Source of the DNA: Roseobacter sp. MED193
GTDB lineage: Bacteria > Pseudomonadota > Alphaproteobacteria > Rhodobacterales > Rhodobacteraceae
DNA length: 64,000 nt
NCBI RefSeq assembly: GCF_000152965.1
Contig: NZ_CH902583.1
Location: 2,175,098 to 2,239,097, forward strand
Reading direction: 5' to 3'
Shown here: positions 55,138 through 63,281 of the stretch, piece after piece
Layout: the number at the start of each line of letters is the position of its first letter
Position numbering within the stretch: position 1 is the stretch's first letter
Translations under genes and position numbers: made by a program
Notes under the pieces: model-generated
What the model saw: only the letters and a program-made list of their open reading frames with translations
The model's database searches: none
What the model was told of the DNA's origin: nothing

Positions 55138-57036
55138 TTAGACCCTCATGTCCACGCCGGCATTTCCAAACCGGAGGTGTTGTACCTGTTTTTCTGCAAG
55201 CTCAGACGCTGCCAGGTCATCCAATTCGTCTGTGTTGGATGATGTACCCATGCCGGATGCGCTCTCGCCTTCGCTACTGGTCTGGCCACCCGAAGCGCCG
55301 CCGCCATTGAATTCAAACGAGACGTTTTCAAAACCCATTTTACGGAACTCATCCGCCAGTTCATGGATATGGCGGCGCATCAAATCACCGGTTTCGGCCC
55401 GCTCGGTCTGGATGACCACAGTGATTCCCGTCTCGCTGGTGGAGACCCGCATCTTGACCCGCCCCAACTCTTCGGGGTTCAGAGCCACATCAACATTGCG
55501 CTCCCCCTTGGCAAAAAAGGCCTGGGCCAGTTGCACTGCAACCAACCGGGGTGTTTCCGGGCGATGTACGGTTCCCGGCTGAGCCACAGCCTCAGTCAAG
55601 AGTTGTGACAAACCCGGCAGATCTGGTGTGAGATCAGCGCTCAGCAGTTGCGCCTCGCCCCCAAGGCCAGCACCAGCGCCAGAGGCGTCACCGGCAAGCA
55701 TCTGGGCGGCAAAGGCCTGCTGCACGGCGCTAATCTGCGCAGCTGCAGCTGTCGTCGGTTTGGGGGCTGTGTTCGCGGGTGATGCATTACCAGAGACTAC
55801 GGCCTGCGCGTCACGGGCTTCGCGGGCCCGCCCCTCCGCCCGACGCCCTGGTTCAGTGGACGGTGTGCCACGGGATTGGCTCGCAGCTGCCGCTGCCTGT
55901 GCCTCTCCTGAGCTTGCGGATTTTGCATTTGCCGTCGGCTGAGAGGTCTCTGTCGCATCGTCAACTGCGGCCTCATCCGCCGCTGCACCCTCCGCTAGGG
56001 TCGTCTCATCCGGCCCAGAGGTCTGTGTTACGGGCGCAGATCCCGCCGCTGCGGCGCGCATCTCGCTACGGCGAATCGCTGCATCTTGCGCACGGGTAAC
56101 AGCCGATGTTGCCGCTGACTGCTCTGGAAGCTTATCGCCCAGCTCCGCATCCAATGCCCCAGCCTGCGCTGTATCATCTGCATTGATCACAGCCTCAGCC
56201 GGTGCGGTGCCGGTTTGAACTGTGGTCTTAGAAGACTGAGCTGAGGTCTGTCCCGTGGGAGCAGCTAAACCAGCTGTAACTTGGGTACTGGCAGTGGATT
56301 GCGCCGCACGAGGCACATTTGCGCTTTCGCCTTCAGCACTGTCGCCCTGTGCTGCGGGAACCTCATCCGCCAGCGGCGTTGCATTTTCGCCCCCCTGCTC
56401 CGCTGCGACAGCCCCCTGCGCACCAACAGCGCCCACGGGTTTCTGAGCCCGGGCAGTGGCATCAGGGTCCACAGCAGTTTTTGCAGTATCAGGCTTTCCA
56501 TCAACGCCCTGAGCAATCCCTACAGGGGGAACTTCTGTCTCTTGCGCTGCAACCTCTACGGCAGCAGGCAGCGCGGTATCGGATACAGAATCAGTGTCCA
56601 AAACGCCTGTTTCGGCGCTCTTCACCTCACCTTCGGAGGTCGATAGCTCAGTTTCTAAAGAGATTTTGCCCTCGGTCGAGGTCTCGCTCATGCCGATCTC
56701 AGCAGCGGTTTCCCCATCACTCGCATCCCGAGCAGAGCGCGGTGTCTCTGCCTCTTGAGCTGCGGATTTACCTGCATTGGGCTGCTTCTGATCAACGTCT
56801 TTAGATCGACCATCCGCCTCTCGCTGCTCAGCTGCTTTTTCAGCCTGCTTGGAGCGCTCTTTTTCAGACGCCAGCTTTGCCTCATCTCTTCGGGCACGAT
56901 CATCCATGTGATCGGAAAAGCTGCGGGTTGTTTGCTGCCGTTGGGGGCTTTCTGTCGCCTTAACGCCAACTGGGTCAGTCGCGCCAGAACGCAGCTGGCC
57001 AAGGAGTACATTTGTGAGCATTCGGATTCCAGACAT
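55138..57036 (-). CDS. fliK: Flagellar hook-length control protein FliK
   Basis: FliK measures the hook and switches export specificity. This 632-residue version has a long, low-complexity centre (about residues 25-470) rich in Ala, Glu, Thr and Gln, and a recognisable C-terminal Flg_hook domain (LNPEELGRVKMRVSTSETGITVV, in part). It is among the longer FliK proteins; the middle acts as a flexible ruler in the family. flgD follows after 3 bp. A CtrA-like box lies in the divergent promoter region. Confidence 0.9.
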   Translation of the reverse strand: MSGIRMLTNVLLGQLRSGATDPVGVKATESPQRQQTTRSFSDHMDDRARRDEAKLASEKERSKQAEKAAEQREADGRSKDVDQKQPNAGKSAAQEAETPRSARDASDGETAAEIGMSETSTEGKISLETELSTSEGEVKSAETGVLDTDSVSDTALPAAVEVAAQETEVPPVGIAQGVDGKPDTAKTAVDPDATARAQKPVGAVGAQGAVAAEQGGENATPLADEVPAAQGDSAEGESANVPRAAQSTASTQVTAGLAAPTGQTSAQSSKTTVQTGTAPAEAVINADDTAQAGALDAELGDKLPEQSAATSAVTRAQDAAIRRSEMRAAAAGSAPVTQTSGPDETTLAEGAAADEAAVDDATETSQPTANAKSASSGEAQAAAAASQSRGTPSTEPGRRAEGRAREARDAQAVVSGNASPANTAPKPTTAAAAQISAVQQAFAAQMLAGDASGAGAGLGGEAQLLSADLTPDLPGLSQLLTEAVAQPGTVHRPETPRLVAVQLAQAFFAKGERNVDVALNPEELGRVKMRVSTSETGITVVIQTERAETGDLMRRHIHELADEFRKMGFENVSFEFNGGGASGGQTSSEGESASGMGTSSNTDELDDLAASELAEKQVQHLRFGNAGVDMRV

Positions 57037-57071
57037 TCTATCTCGATGCCCCCAGCTCTAGAGCAAAGCGG

Positions 57072-57086
57072 TTACGGTAATTTTAA
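57072..57086. promoter_or_regulatory. Candidate CtrA box in the fliK/flgJ divergent region
   Basis: TTAC-GGTAATT-TTAA (read on the plus strand) matches TTAA-N7-TTAA with one mismatch. It lies 36 bp upstream of fliK and 65 bp upstream of the flgJ-like gene. The N7 spacing recurs at two further flagellar promoters in the window. Confidence 0.5.
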
Positions 57087-57150
57087 CCGCTCCTGAGGCA
57101 TTCTCAGAAAAATCAAGCAAATCTGAATTAAAACTGGAGCGAGGTGCAGG

Positions 57151-57447
57151 ATGCCCAATCTAACGACAGTTCATCAGGCGACAACAGCGCCACCCAGGCT
57201 TCAACAGCCCACACCGGATGACGCGATTCGCGATGCTGCAAAGAAGTTAGAAGCTTCTTTTCTAACGGAAATGTTGAAATCTGCGGGGCTTGGGAAAAGC
57301 CGCGAGGGCCTTGGCGGCGGCGGCGAAGGCGAGGACCAGTTCAGCAGCTTTCTGGTCCGCGCCCAGGCAGAACAGATTACCGAAGCCGGCGGCATTGGCC
57401 TCGCCGAATCACTTTATCAAGCAATGAAGGATTCCTCTAATGACTGA
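57151..57447 (+). CDS. Rod-binding protein (FlgJ N-terminal domain-like)
   Basis: A 98-residue protein matching the rod-binding half of FlgJ (DAAKKLEASFLTEMLKSAGLG, in part; ARAQAEQITEAGG-like text near the end). It lacks the C-terminal muramidase domain of enterobacterial FlgJ, which is usual in alphaproteobacteria. It overlaps the next gene by 8 bp. Confidence 0.9.
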   Translation: MPNLTTVHQATTAPPRLQQPTPDDAIRDAAKKLEASFLTEMLKSAGLGKSREGLGGGGEGEDQFSSFLVRAQAEQITEAGGIGLAESLYQAMKDSSND

Positions 57448-57820
57448 CCCAAACCCACAACTGACCCACCAAAACCCCCAAAGCCTTATTGATGAGTTGG
57501 ACGAGATTCTTGACCAGGAACGCAGCGCATTGGTGCGCGGCGAGCTGCAACAGATCGAAGGTCTCCTCGCTCGCAAGGAAGCGATCATCGCGAATCTCAA
57601 CACCATCGACACATTGGAACGAACAGCCCTGGCCCAGGTACAAACAAAGGTGTCGCGAAATCAGGAACTGCTCAACAGCGCTATGGAAGGCATTCGCAGT
57701 GTCGCCACACGCATGGCTGAACTGCGTCGTGTCAAAAAGGGACTGGATGTTTATGACCGTGCTGGCCGCAAGGCGCGCTATGGAACAACCATGGGGCAAC
57801 GGCTGGAAAAACGCAGCTGA
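57440..57820 (+). CDS. FlgN-like flagellar chaperone
   Basis: A 126-residue all-helical protein, probably a coiled coil (LIDELDEILDQERSALVRGE and shorter repeats). Its position after the rod-binding gene and its LEA-rich helices suggest an FlgN-type export chaperone for hook-associated proteins. Similarity to FlgN is weak by eye, so this is an inference from context. Confidence 0.75.
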   Translation: MTDPNPQLTHQNPQSLIDELDEILDQERSALVRGELQQIEGLLARKEAIIANLNTIDTLERTALAQVQTKVSRNQELLNSAMEGIRSVATRMAELRRVKKGLDVYDRAGRKARYGTTMGQRLEKRS

Positions 57821-58049
57821 AACACGGGAGCTAAGTCGCTCCAGGGTTTAGTAAAATTCTACGGAATGTGGTTTTGAACATTAGCACTCTCTTAGCAACT
57901 TTAGACGCAATGTCTCCTTGCATCTCATCACTGAGGTGGCGCGAAAGCCGACAGGCAAACGCATTGTCAGAAAGACGCCAAAACGCCCCCTTCTGGGGCA
58001 GGGAAAACTACTGAGACTAAAGTGTCTCAATCGCTAAAGGAAAAAAGCT
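57821..58049 (+). promoter_or_regulatory. fliC upstream region with candidate CtrA box
   Basis: 229 bp before flagellin. TTAG-CACTCTC-TTAG at 57881-57895 keeps the N7 spacing of a CtrA box with two G-for-A changes, 155 bp upstream of fliC. A/T-rich stretches around 57840-57900 could hold the promoter. I see no clear sigma-54 or sigma-28 element. AAAGGAAAAAAGC before the ATG is the ribosome binding site. Confidence 0.45.
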
Positions 58050-58874
58050 ATGACCAGTATTCTGACAAACAATGGCGCAATGGTTGCTCTGCAGACTTTG
58101 TCTTCTATCAACAGCGACCTGACAGAGACTCAGAACCAGATCTCCACTGGTAAAGAAGTCGATTCTGCCAAAGATAACTCGGCCATCTGGGCGATTTCCA
58201 AAGTTATGGAATCTGACGTTGCTGGCTTTGAAGCCGTATCTGACTCGCTGTCCCTGGGTGAATCCACTGTTGCTGTTGCAACTGCGGGTGCCGAGCAGAT
58301 CACCGACCTTCTGAAAGAAATGAAGGAAAAAGTTGTTGCCGCAACTGGTGAAAACGTTGACCACGCCAAGCTGGAAGCTGACGTTGACGAGCTGAAAAAC
58401 CAGATCACTTCCGTGATTGGTGCTTCGCAGTTCAACGGCGCCAACCTGCTGAACACCGCCGGTGGCGACATCACTGTTCTGTCTTCGCTGGACCGTGATG
58501 CATCTGGTACCGTGACTGCCTCCAACATCACCGTTGCTTCGGTTGACTTTGAAGCAGGCCTCAACCTGACCTCCGTTGACATGAGCGATGCGACCACTGC
58601 CGAAGCATCGATCGATGACATCGAAGCTCTGATCCAGGCCGCTGTTGACGGTGCTGCTGCTCTGGGCGCCTCCGCTGCCCGTATCGAGAAGCAGAACGAG
58701 TTTGTTTCTAAAGTAACCGACGCCATGAAGTCCGGCATTGGTGCACTTGTTGATACCAACATGGAAGAAGCATCCGCTCGACTAAAAGCTCTGCAAACTC
58801 AGCAGCAGCTTGGTGTTCAGGCACTTACCATTGCCAACTCGGCACCGGAAACTCTGCAGCAGCTGTTCCGTTAA
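58050..58874 (+). CDS. fliC: Flagellin
   Basis: A 274-residue flagellin, the filament subunit. It has the conserved N-terminal D0/D1 (MTSILTNNGAMVALQTL, with INSDLTETQNQISTGKEV) and C-terminal D1/D0 (MEEASARLKALQTQQQLGVQ, ending LQQLFR) with a short variable middle, as in roseobacters. Val and Ala are often coded GTT and GCT here, unlike neighbours that favour GTC and GCC, consistent with selection for high expression. flaF and flbT follow. Confidence 0.97.
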   Translation: MTSILTNNGAMVALQTLSSINSDLTETQNQISTGKEVDSAKDNSAIWAISKVMESDVAGFEAVSDSLSLGESTVAVATAGAEQITDLLKEMKEKVVAATGENVDHAKLEADVDELKNQITSVIGASQFNGANLLNTAGGDITVLSSLDRDASGTVTASNITVASVDFEAGLNLTSVDMSDATTAEASIDDIEALIQAAVDGAAALGASAARIEKQNEFVSKVTDAMKSGIGALVDTNMEEASARLKALQTQQQLGVQALTIANSAPETLQQLFR

Positions 58875-58956
58875 AATACCTAACCCAGGGCGTGTCATTC
58901 ACGCCCTGGGCCCCTCTTCTCAGAGAATCTGAAGAAATAATACGTTAGGAAAACAC

Positions 58957-59343
58957 GTGAACGCACTGCTGAAAGCGAAGAGTGCCTATTCTGCGGCAAA
59001 GGCCCCGACCAGAACGACCGTAGACAAAGAATATGATATCGTCGCTCGCTCGACGCAAAATTTACTTGCTGCACATAAGGTCGCTAGCGCGAACAAGGGA
59101 ACCGAGGGGTTCAAAGTCCTAACTGAAGCGCTGCACAAGAACCGCAAGATGTGGAACATTTTCACCGCGGATCTCGCTTCATCGGACAACCAGTTGCCGC
59201 AAGATGTTAAAGATAATCTGTTTTACCTAGCTGAATTTACCCGTCAGCACACCAGCAAGGTCCTATCGCGCAAAGCGAATGTGAGAGCGCTGATTGAAAT
59301 CAACATGGCCGTCTTGCGCGGCCTCCGCAGCGGAGCAACCTAA
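58957..59343 (+). CDS. flaF: Flagellar biosynthesis regulator FlaF
   Basis: A 128-residue helical protein matching FlaF (family blocks YDIVARSTQNLLAA and ALHKNRKMWNIFTADLAS). In Caulobacter FlaF and FlbT act together to couple flagellin synthesis to assembly. It lies 82 bp after fliC and 2 bp before flbT, the conserved fliC-flaF-flbT order. Confidence 0.95.
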   Translation: MNALLKAKSAYSAAKAPTRTTVDKEYDIVARSTQNLLAAHKVASANKGTEGFKVLTEALHKNRKMWNIFTADLASSDNQLPQDVKDNLFYLAEFTRQHTSKVLSRKANVRALIEINMAVLRGLRSGAT

Positions 59344-59345
59344 AT

Positions 59346-59750
59346 ATGAGTGGACTTGTTCTCAAACTGGCCCCGAAAGAGCGGGTTCTGGTCAACGGCG
59401 CCGTTATTGAAAACGGCGACAGACGGAGCCGCCTGTCCATCGTGACGCCAGATGCCAATATCCTGCGCCTACGCGATGCCATCCATCCAGAAAACGCCAA
59501 TACGCCTGTTCGTCGAGTGTGCTATGCAGCTCAACTGATTTTGACTGGCGACAGTGACCCCGAAGAAGATCGCCTGCCAATGCTGCGCCGGATCGAAGAA
59601 CTGAGCCAGGTCTTTTTGGATGCTGATAGCCGCAGTGCGCTTGCCGACGCCACAGAAGCCCTGTTGGAGGACAATCACTACAGGTGCTTGAAATCCCTAC
59701 GCACTCTGCTGCCACGGGAAGAACGTTTGATGGCGATCCGTCCGTCATGA
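59346..59750 (+). CDS. flbT: Flagellar biosynthesis repressor FlbT
   Basis: A 134-residue post-transcriptional regulator that in Caulobacter binds the flagellin mRNA leader and promotes its decay. Typical text: LKLAPKERVLVNGAVIENGDRRS in short parts, and the C-terminal half with EDNHYRCLKSLRTL. Its stop overlaps the start of the DUF1217 gene (ATGA), so that gene belongs to the same transcript. Confidence 0.95.
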   Translation: MSGLVLKLAPKERVLVNGAVIENGDRRSRLSIVTPDANILRLRDAIHPENANTPVRRVCYAAQLILTGDSDPEEDRLPMLRRIEELSQVFLDADSRSALADATEALLEDNHYRCLKSLRTLLPREERLMAIRPS

Positions 59751-60553
59751 GCTTTGAACCTACCATCCCTTCAACTGGCTTGACTGGCTGGGCCTTCTTG
59801 CAGTCCACCTACGACCGCCAGTTCGAGCACTTCAACAAAGATCCGATCCTGGAGCGCGACAACGAGTACTTCATGGAAAACATCGGCAATGTCAAAACCG
59901 CAGAGGACTTGGTTTCTGACTACCGCTTGTTGGAGGTAGCCCTGAACGCTTTCGGTCTCGCAAGTGAGATCGATTCAAAGGCGATGATTCAGAAAGTTCT
60001 GGAAGATGGTAGTGAAGCGGATGATGCCCTGGCCAATAAATTGGGCGACGACCGTTGGATCGACTTCACTGATGCCTTCAAGTTCGGCCCCGGTCTAGCA
60101 CCTGTGACTGGCCTGACCTACAAGATGCAGGAGATCGCGGACAAAAATGTTGTTCAGTCGTTTGAAGACGCGGTTGGGGCACAAGACGTCTCCATGCAGA
60201 TCGCGCTTTATGCCGAACGCGAACTGGTGGACCTCGTTACCTTCGATGATGAAGGCGAAGAATTGTCTATTACGGGGCAATGGCTAAACATCATTGGTCA
60301 GCCGCAGCTTCAATCCATGATGCAGACCACACTTGGACTGCCAAGTGATCTTGCCCTGCTTGATATTGATCAGCAGGTGGACATTCTGCAGGATGCCGCA
60401 AAAAAGCGATTTGGCTCTGATGATCTCAAGATGTTTTCTGACCCCGAAGAGATGAAGACATTGATCAACACCTATCTGGCACGGACAGAGCTGGAAGCCT
60501 ATCAAAGCTCCAACTCCTCTGCCTCCCTGGCGCTTTCGCTCCTGCAGTCCTGA
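59747..60553 (+). CDS. DUF1217 family protein, flagellar cluster
   Basis: A 268-residue soluble, mostly helical protein of the DUF1217 family, found in alphaproteobacterial flagellar loci. The ATG at 59747 overlaps the flbT stop. The repeating pattern (a block around AEDLVSDYRLLEVALNAFGL, then another near the C-terminus with MKTLINTYLARTELEAY) is seen in the family. No function is established; export or assembly roles are guesses from position. It is followed by a strong terminator. Confidence 0.85.
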   Translation: MSFEPTIPSTGLTGWAFLQSTYDRQFEHFNKDPILERDNEYFMENIGNVKTAEDLVSDYRLLEVALNAFGLASEIDSKAMIQKVLEDGSEADDALANKLGDDRWIDFTDAFKFGPGLAPVTGLTYKMQEIADKNVVQSFEDAVGAQDVSMQIALYAERELVDLVTFDDEGEELSITGQWLNIIGQPQLQSMMQTTLGLPSDLALLDIDQQVDILQDAAKKRFGSDDLKMFSDPEEMKTLINTYLARTELEAYQSSNSSASLALSLLQS

Positions 60554-60585
60554 GCCATTACCTGACCAATCGATCGAGATAAAAC

Positions 60586-60623
60586 AAAGGGCGCTTCCAG
60601 ATGCACTGGAAAGCGCCCTTTTT
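60586..60623 (+). terminator. Terminator of the fliC-DUF1217 transcript
   Basis: AAAGGGCGCT-TCCAG pairs with CTGGA-AAGCGCCCTTT around ATGCA, one bulged base, followed by a T-run. It begins 33 bp after the DUF1217 stop. Confidence 0.9.
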
Positions 60624-60668
60624 GCATCGCAATCGCGCGAGCTGGAGCGCGCTGCTTTGTGAACAGTT

Positions 60669-60692
60669 AAGGAGGCTCCTGCGAGCCTCCTT
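60669..60692 (-). terminator. Hairpin after fliI
   Basis: AAGGAGGCTC and GAGCCTCCTT form a perfect 10-bp stem with a 4-nt loop, 9 bp after the fliI stop on the minus strand. The T-run is weak. Confidence 0.7.
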
Positions 60693-60700
60693 GCCCTATC

Positions 60701-62029
60701 CTATCGCCCCTTGCTGACGCGGCGCAGCATAAGTTGCAGGCGGCTGAAGCTGTTGCTCACCCCCTGGGGATCTTCCTTGCCAAAGAAGGCATCCAGCTCT
60801 GGCCATATCTTTACCGCCTGATCCAGCACCACGTCATTGCCTTCGGAGTAGAGGCCAGCGCGGATCATAACCTCAGATTGTTCATAAGAGCCCAGGAACT
60901 TCCGCACCTCCAGAATGGTAGCGTTTTCTTCGTCTGTCGCCGCCGCAGGCAAGCTACGCGAGACTGAACGTGACACATCGACCGCCGGGAACCGGCCGCG
61001 CTCTGCGATCTCTCGGTTGAGCACGATATGCCCATCCAGAACACCCCGCAAAATATCTGCAATGGGTTCATCCATGTCGGACCCCGCGACCAGAACACTG
61101 AACACAGCCGTAATGTCGCCTTGCCCCTCAGAGCCAGGTCCAGCTCGCTCACACAGCCCAGTAATCAGCGGCGTCACCGAAGGGGGGAACCCGCGTAGCG
61201 AGGGCGCCTCGCCCGAGGCGGCGGAAATTTCCCGGTGGGCCTCGGCAAAGCGTGTGACCGAATCCGCCATGAACAGCACGTTCTTGCCCTGGTCACGGAA
61301 ATGCTCTGCGATTGTCATCGCCGCCCAGGCGCTGCGGCGCCGTACCAGCGCAGACTGATCAGAAGTCGCTGCCACAACAACGGCGCGTTTCATGCCTTCT
61401 GGGCCCAAAACATCTTTGACGAAGTGATTCACTTCGCGACCCCGTTCGCCAATCAGAGCCATGACCACGACGTCAGCCTGCATAAATTGCGCCATTTTTG
61501 CGAGCAAAGTCGATTTACCAACACCAGAGCCCGCAAAAAGACCGATACGTTGGCCCTGAACGATAGGGAGAATCGTATTGAACACTGACAGCCCAGTGTC
61601 CAGACGCGCCCCCATATGACGCCGACCGGCCGCTTTGGGAGGCGGTGCCATCAGGTCGCGGGCCTTCTCGCCACGTAGCAACGGGCGACCATCCAGAGGC
61701 TCTCCAAAGGGATCAATGACCCGGCCGATCCAGTTGTCGCCAGGGGCAAAATCTGGCGCAGGCATCAGCTTCACCCGATCATTTATCGCCACACGATCCG
61801 GAGATCTATCAGGTAACATACTGATTTTATTACTATCAATCTTCAATACTTCGCCGTGAAGCTCATCACCCGGGCCGCGGACAAGAACCAGGCGGTCACC
61901 GATTCGGGCTTCGCGCTCTAGGCCGGAAATTTCAATTTCTCCGCCAGAAATACCACTGACGCGTCCCATGGAAGTTGCCAGTTTCTTACTGGCGATTTGT
62001 TCAGTCAAAGCTTTCAGCTCTGGAATCAT
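60701..62029 (-). CDS. fliI: Flagellum-specific ATP synthase FliI
   Basis: ATPase of the flagellar type III export apparatus. The 442-residue protein begins at the ATG at 62029 (MIPELKAL); the longer frame crosses the divergent promoter region and is rejected. Walker A is GLFAGSGVGKST, Walker B region VLFMADSVTRFAEAHREIS (part), and the FliI/EscN-specific RGFPPSVTPLI is present. It diverges from flgB across 88 bp. Confidence 0.96.
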   Translation of the reverse strand: MIPELKALTEQIASKKLATSMGRVSGISGGEIEISGLEREARIGDRLVLVRGPGDELHGEVLKIDSNKISMLPDRSPDRVAINDRVKLMPAPDFAPGDNWIGRVIDPFGEPLDGRPLLRGEKARDLMAPPPKAAGRRHMGARLDTGLSVFNTILPIVQGQRIGLFAGSGVGKSTLLAKMAQFMQADVVVMALIGERGREVNHFVKDVLGPEGMKRAVVVAATSDQSALVRRRSAWAAMTIAEHFRDQGKNVLFMADSVTRFAEAHREISAASGEAPSLRGFPPSVTPLITGLCERAGPGSEGQGDITAVFSVLVAGSDMDEPIADILRGVLDGHIVLNREIAERGRFPAVDVSRSVSRSLPAAATDEENATILEVRKFLGSYEQSEVMIRAGLYSEGNDVVLDQAVKIWPELDAFFGKEDPQGVSNSFSRLQLMLRRVSKGR

Positions 62030-62079
62030 GGCCTGAGGCCTCCAACTAGTTCCTGAAACAATTTCTAAAGGAATCAGGG

Positions 62080-62094
62080 TTAAGCCTTGATTGA
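62080..62094. promoter_or_regulatory. Candidate CtrA box in the fliI/flgB divergent region
   Basis: TTAA-GCCTTGA-TTGA keeps the N7 spacing and matches TTAA-N7-TTAA with one mismatch. It lies 51 bp upstream of fliI and 24 bp upstream of flgB. Confidence 0.5.
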
Positions 62095-62117
62095 AATTGA
62101 TCGAGGGAGAAGCCCCG

Positions 62118-62504
62118 GTGTTCACCGAACTGAACGTTTTTAAAATCGCATATTCGATGGCCAGCCACGCCGGCAAGCGTCAGGCACTGGTGTCTGAGAA
62201 CATCGCCAACGCGGATACCCCTGGCTACCACGCCAAGGACATAAAACCTTTTAAGGAGGTCTATGCCGCCGGGCCGCGCCCAGGCGACATGGTGGCCTCA
62301 CGCGGTTCACACCTGAATGGTATCAACGGGTCCAACATGGATTGGGCTGTCACCACTTCAGCTGTTGGCACCGACCCCAACGACAACTCTGTTTCGATCG
62401 AAACCGAAATCCTCAACGGGGTTGAGGTCAAGCGCCAGCACAGCAGGGCGCTCGCCATCTACAAATCATCGATGAACATTCTGCGCACCAGTCTTGGGCG
62501 CTAA
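62118..62504 (+). CDS. flgB: Flagellar basal-body rod protein FlgB
   Basis: Proximal rod subunit, 128 residues. The rod signature VSENIANADTPGYHAKDI is at about residues 31-48, and the C-terminal helix ALAIYKSSMNILRTSLGR is typical. I use the GTG at 62118 (VFTELNVFKIAY) because GAGGGAGA lies a suitable 8-10 bases before it; the TTG at 62091 has no such site. flgC follows after 14 bp. Confidence 0.95.
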   Translation: MFTELNVFKIAYSMASHAGKRQALVSENIANADTPGYHAKDIKPFKEVYAAGPRPGDMVASRGSHLNGINGSNMDWAVTTSAVGTDPNDNSVSIETEILNGVEVKRQHSRALAIYKSSMNILRTSLGR

Positions 62505-62518
62505 AGGGGGCATGACCA

Positions 62519-62911
62519 ATGAGTGAATTTTCCAACTCTCTGAGTGTGACCGCCAGTGGCCTGAAAGCACAGGCCACCCGTCTGCGTCACGTTTCTGAAA
62601 ACATCTCCAACGCCGATACCCCCGGATATCGCCGCAAAAGCGTCCCCTTTGAGGCCGCGCGCGATCTGGAAAATGATGTCGAGCGGGTCAAGACTGGCCG
62701 CGTCGTCCTCGATCGCAGTGACCTGGAGAATGTCTATGACCCTTCGCATCCCCTGGCGGATGAAAGCGGTCACTACGAGGGATCGAACGTAGATCTGATG
62801 ATCGAGATCGCCGACGCCCGCGAGGCGCAACGCAGCTATGACGCCAACCTGAAGATGTTTGAACAAACCCGTGGAATGTCAGCCTCGCTGATGGATCTGC
62901 TGAGAAAGTAA
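62519..62911 (+). CDS. flgC: Flagellar basal-body rod protein FlgC
   Basis: Rod subunit of 130 residues with the bipartite rod signature (HVSENISNADTPGYRRKSV at the N-terminus; VDLMIEIADAREAQRSYDAN near the C-terminus). It lies between flgB and the truncated fliE in the usual rod-gene order. Ribosome binding site GGGGG is 8 bases upstream. Confidence 0.96.
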   Translation: MSEFSNSLSVTASGLKAQATRLRHVSENISNADTPGYRRKSVPFEAARDLENDVERVKTGRVVLDRSDLENVYDPSHPLADESGHYEGSNVDLMIEIADAREAQRSYDANLKMFEQTRGMSASLMDLLRK

Positions 62912-62934
62912 CCTAACACCCGAGGAGATCCAGA

Positions 62935-63183
62935 ATGGATATTCGCTCTATCGCTTCCGCCGCTGGTGGCTACGCAGCCGCCCGTCCCGCCACCAAAGTG
63001 GACCCAGAGTTCCAGGGCAATAGCCCCACGGATCAGCTGCGTTCCAGCTTTGCCAGCTTTGCCAATACCCTACAGGTGGGTGAACAGACTGCAGTTCAAT
63101 CGATGACCGGCGATGGCGATCCCCATGCACTGGTGCAGGCCCTGGCCCAGACCGAGCTGGCGGTTGAGACCGCAGTGTGTTGA
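62935..63183 (+). pseudogene. fliE: Truncated fliE, interrupted by an IS21-family element
   Basis: FliE joins the rod to the MS ring. The 82-residue frame follows FliE normally through DPHALVQALAQTELAVETAV and then stops with Cys-TGA. Family members continue for about 22 more residues of conserved sequence after AVETAV (a basic helix ending in a RMPV-like motif). The break coincides with the left end of the IS21-family element, so the rest of fliE presumably lies beyond it. Without the C-terminus FliE is unlikely to work. Confidence 0.88.
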
Positions 63184-63190
63184 TTTGCGC

Positions 63191-63237
63191 TGAGAACTGA
63201 CCCGGTAGGCCTATAAATTTTCACTGAGAATTGACCC
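63191..63237 (+). repeat. IS21 left-end tandem repeats
   Basis: TGAGAACTGACCC at 63191-63203 and TGAGAATTGACCC at 63225-63237 are 12/13 identical, in direct orientation, with a 34-bp period. In IS21 such repeats are transposase-binding sites. Confidence 0.8.
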
Positions 63238-63281
63238 ATGTGAACCCGCTACCCTGACGCTTTTGTTCGGGGAGATATGGA

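Noticed and set aside
63178..63183. Selenocysteine reading of the TGA at the end of the fliE frame
   Set aside because: FliE is not a selenoprotein, no recoding structure is evident, and the position coincides with the IS21 end.
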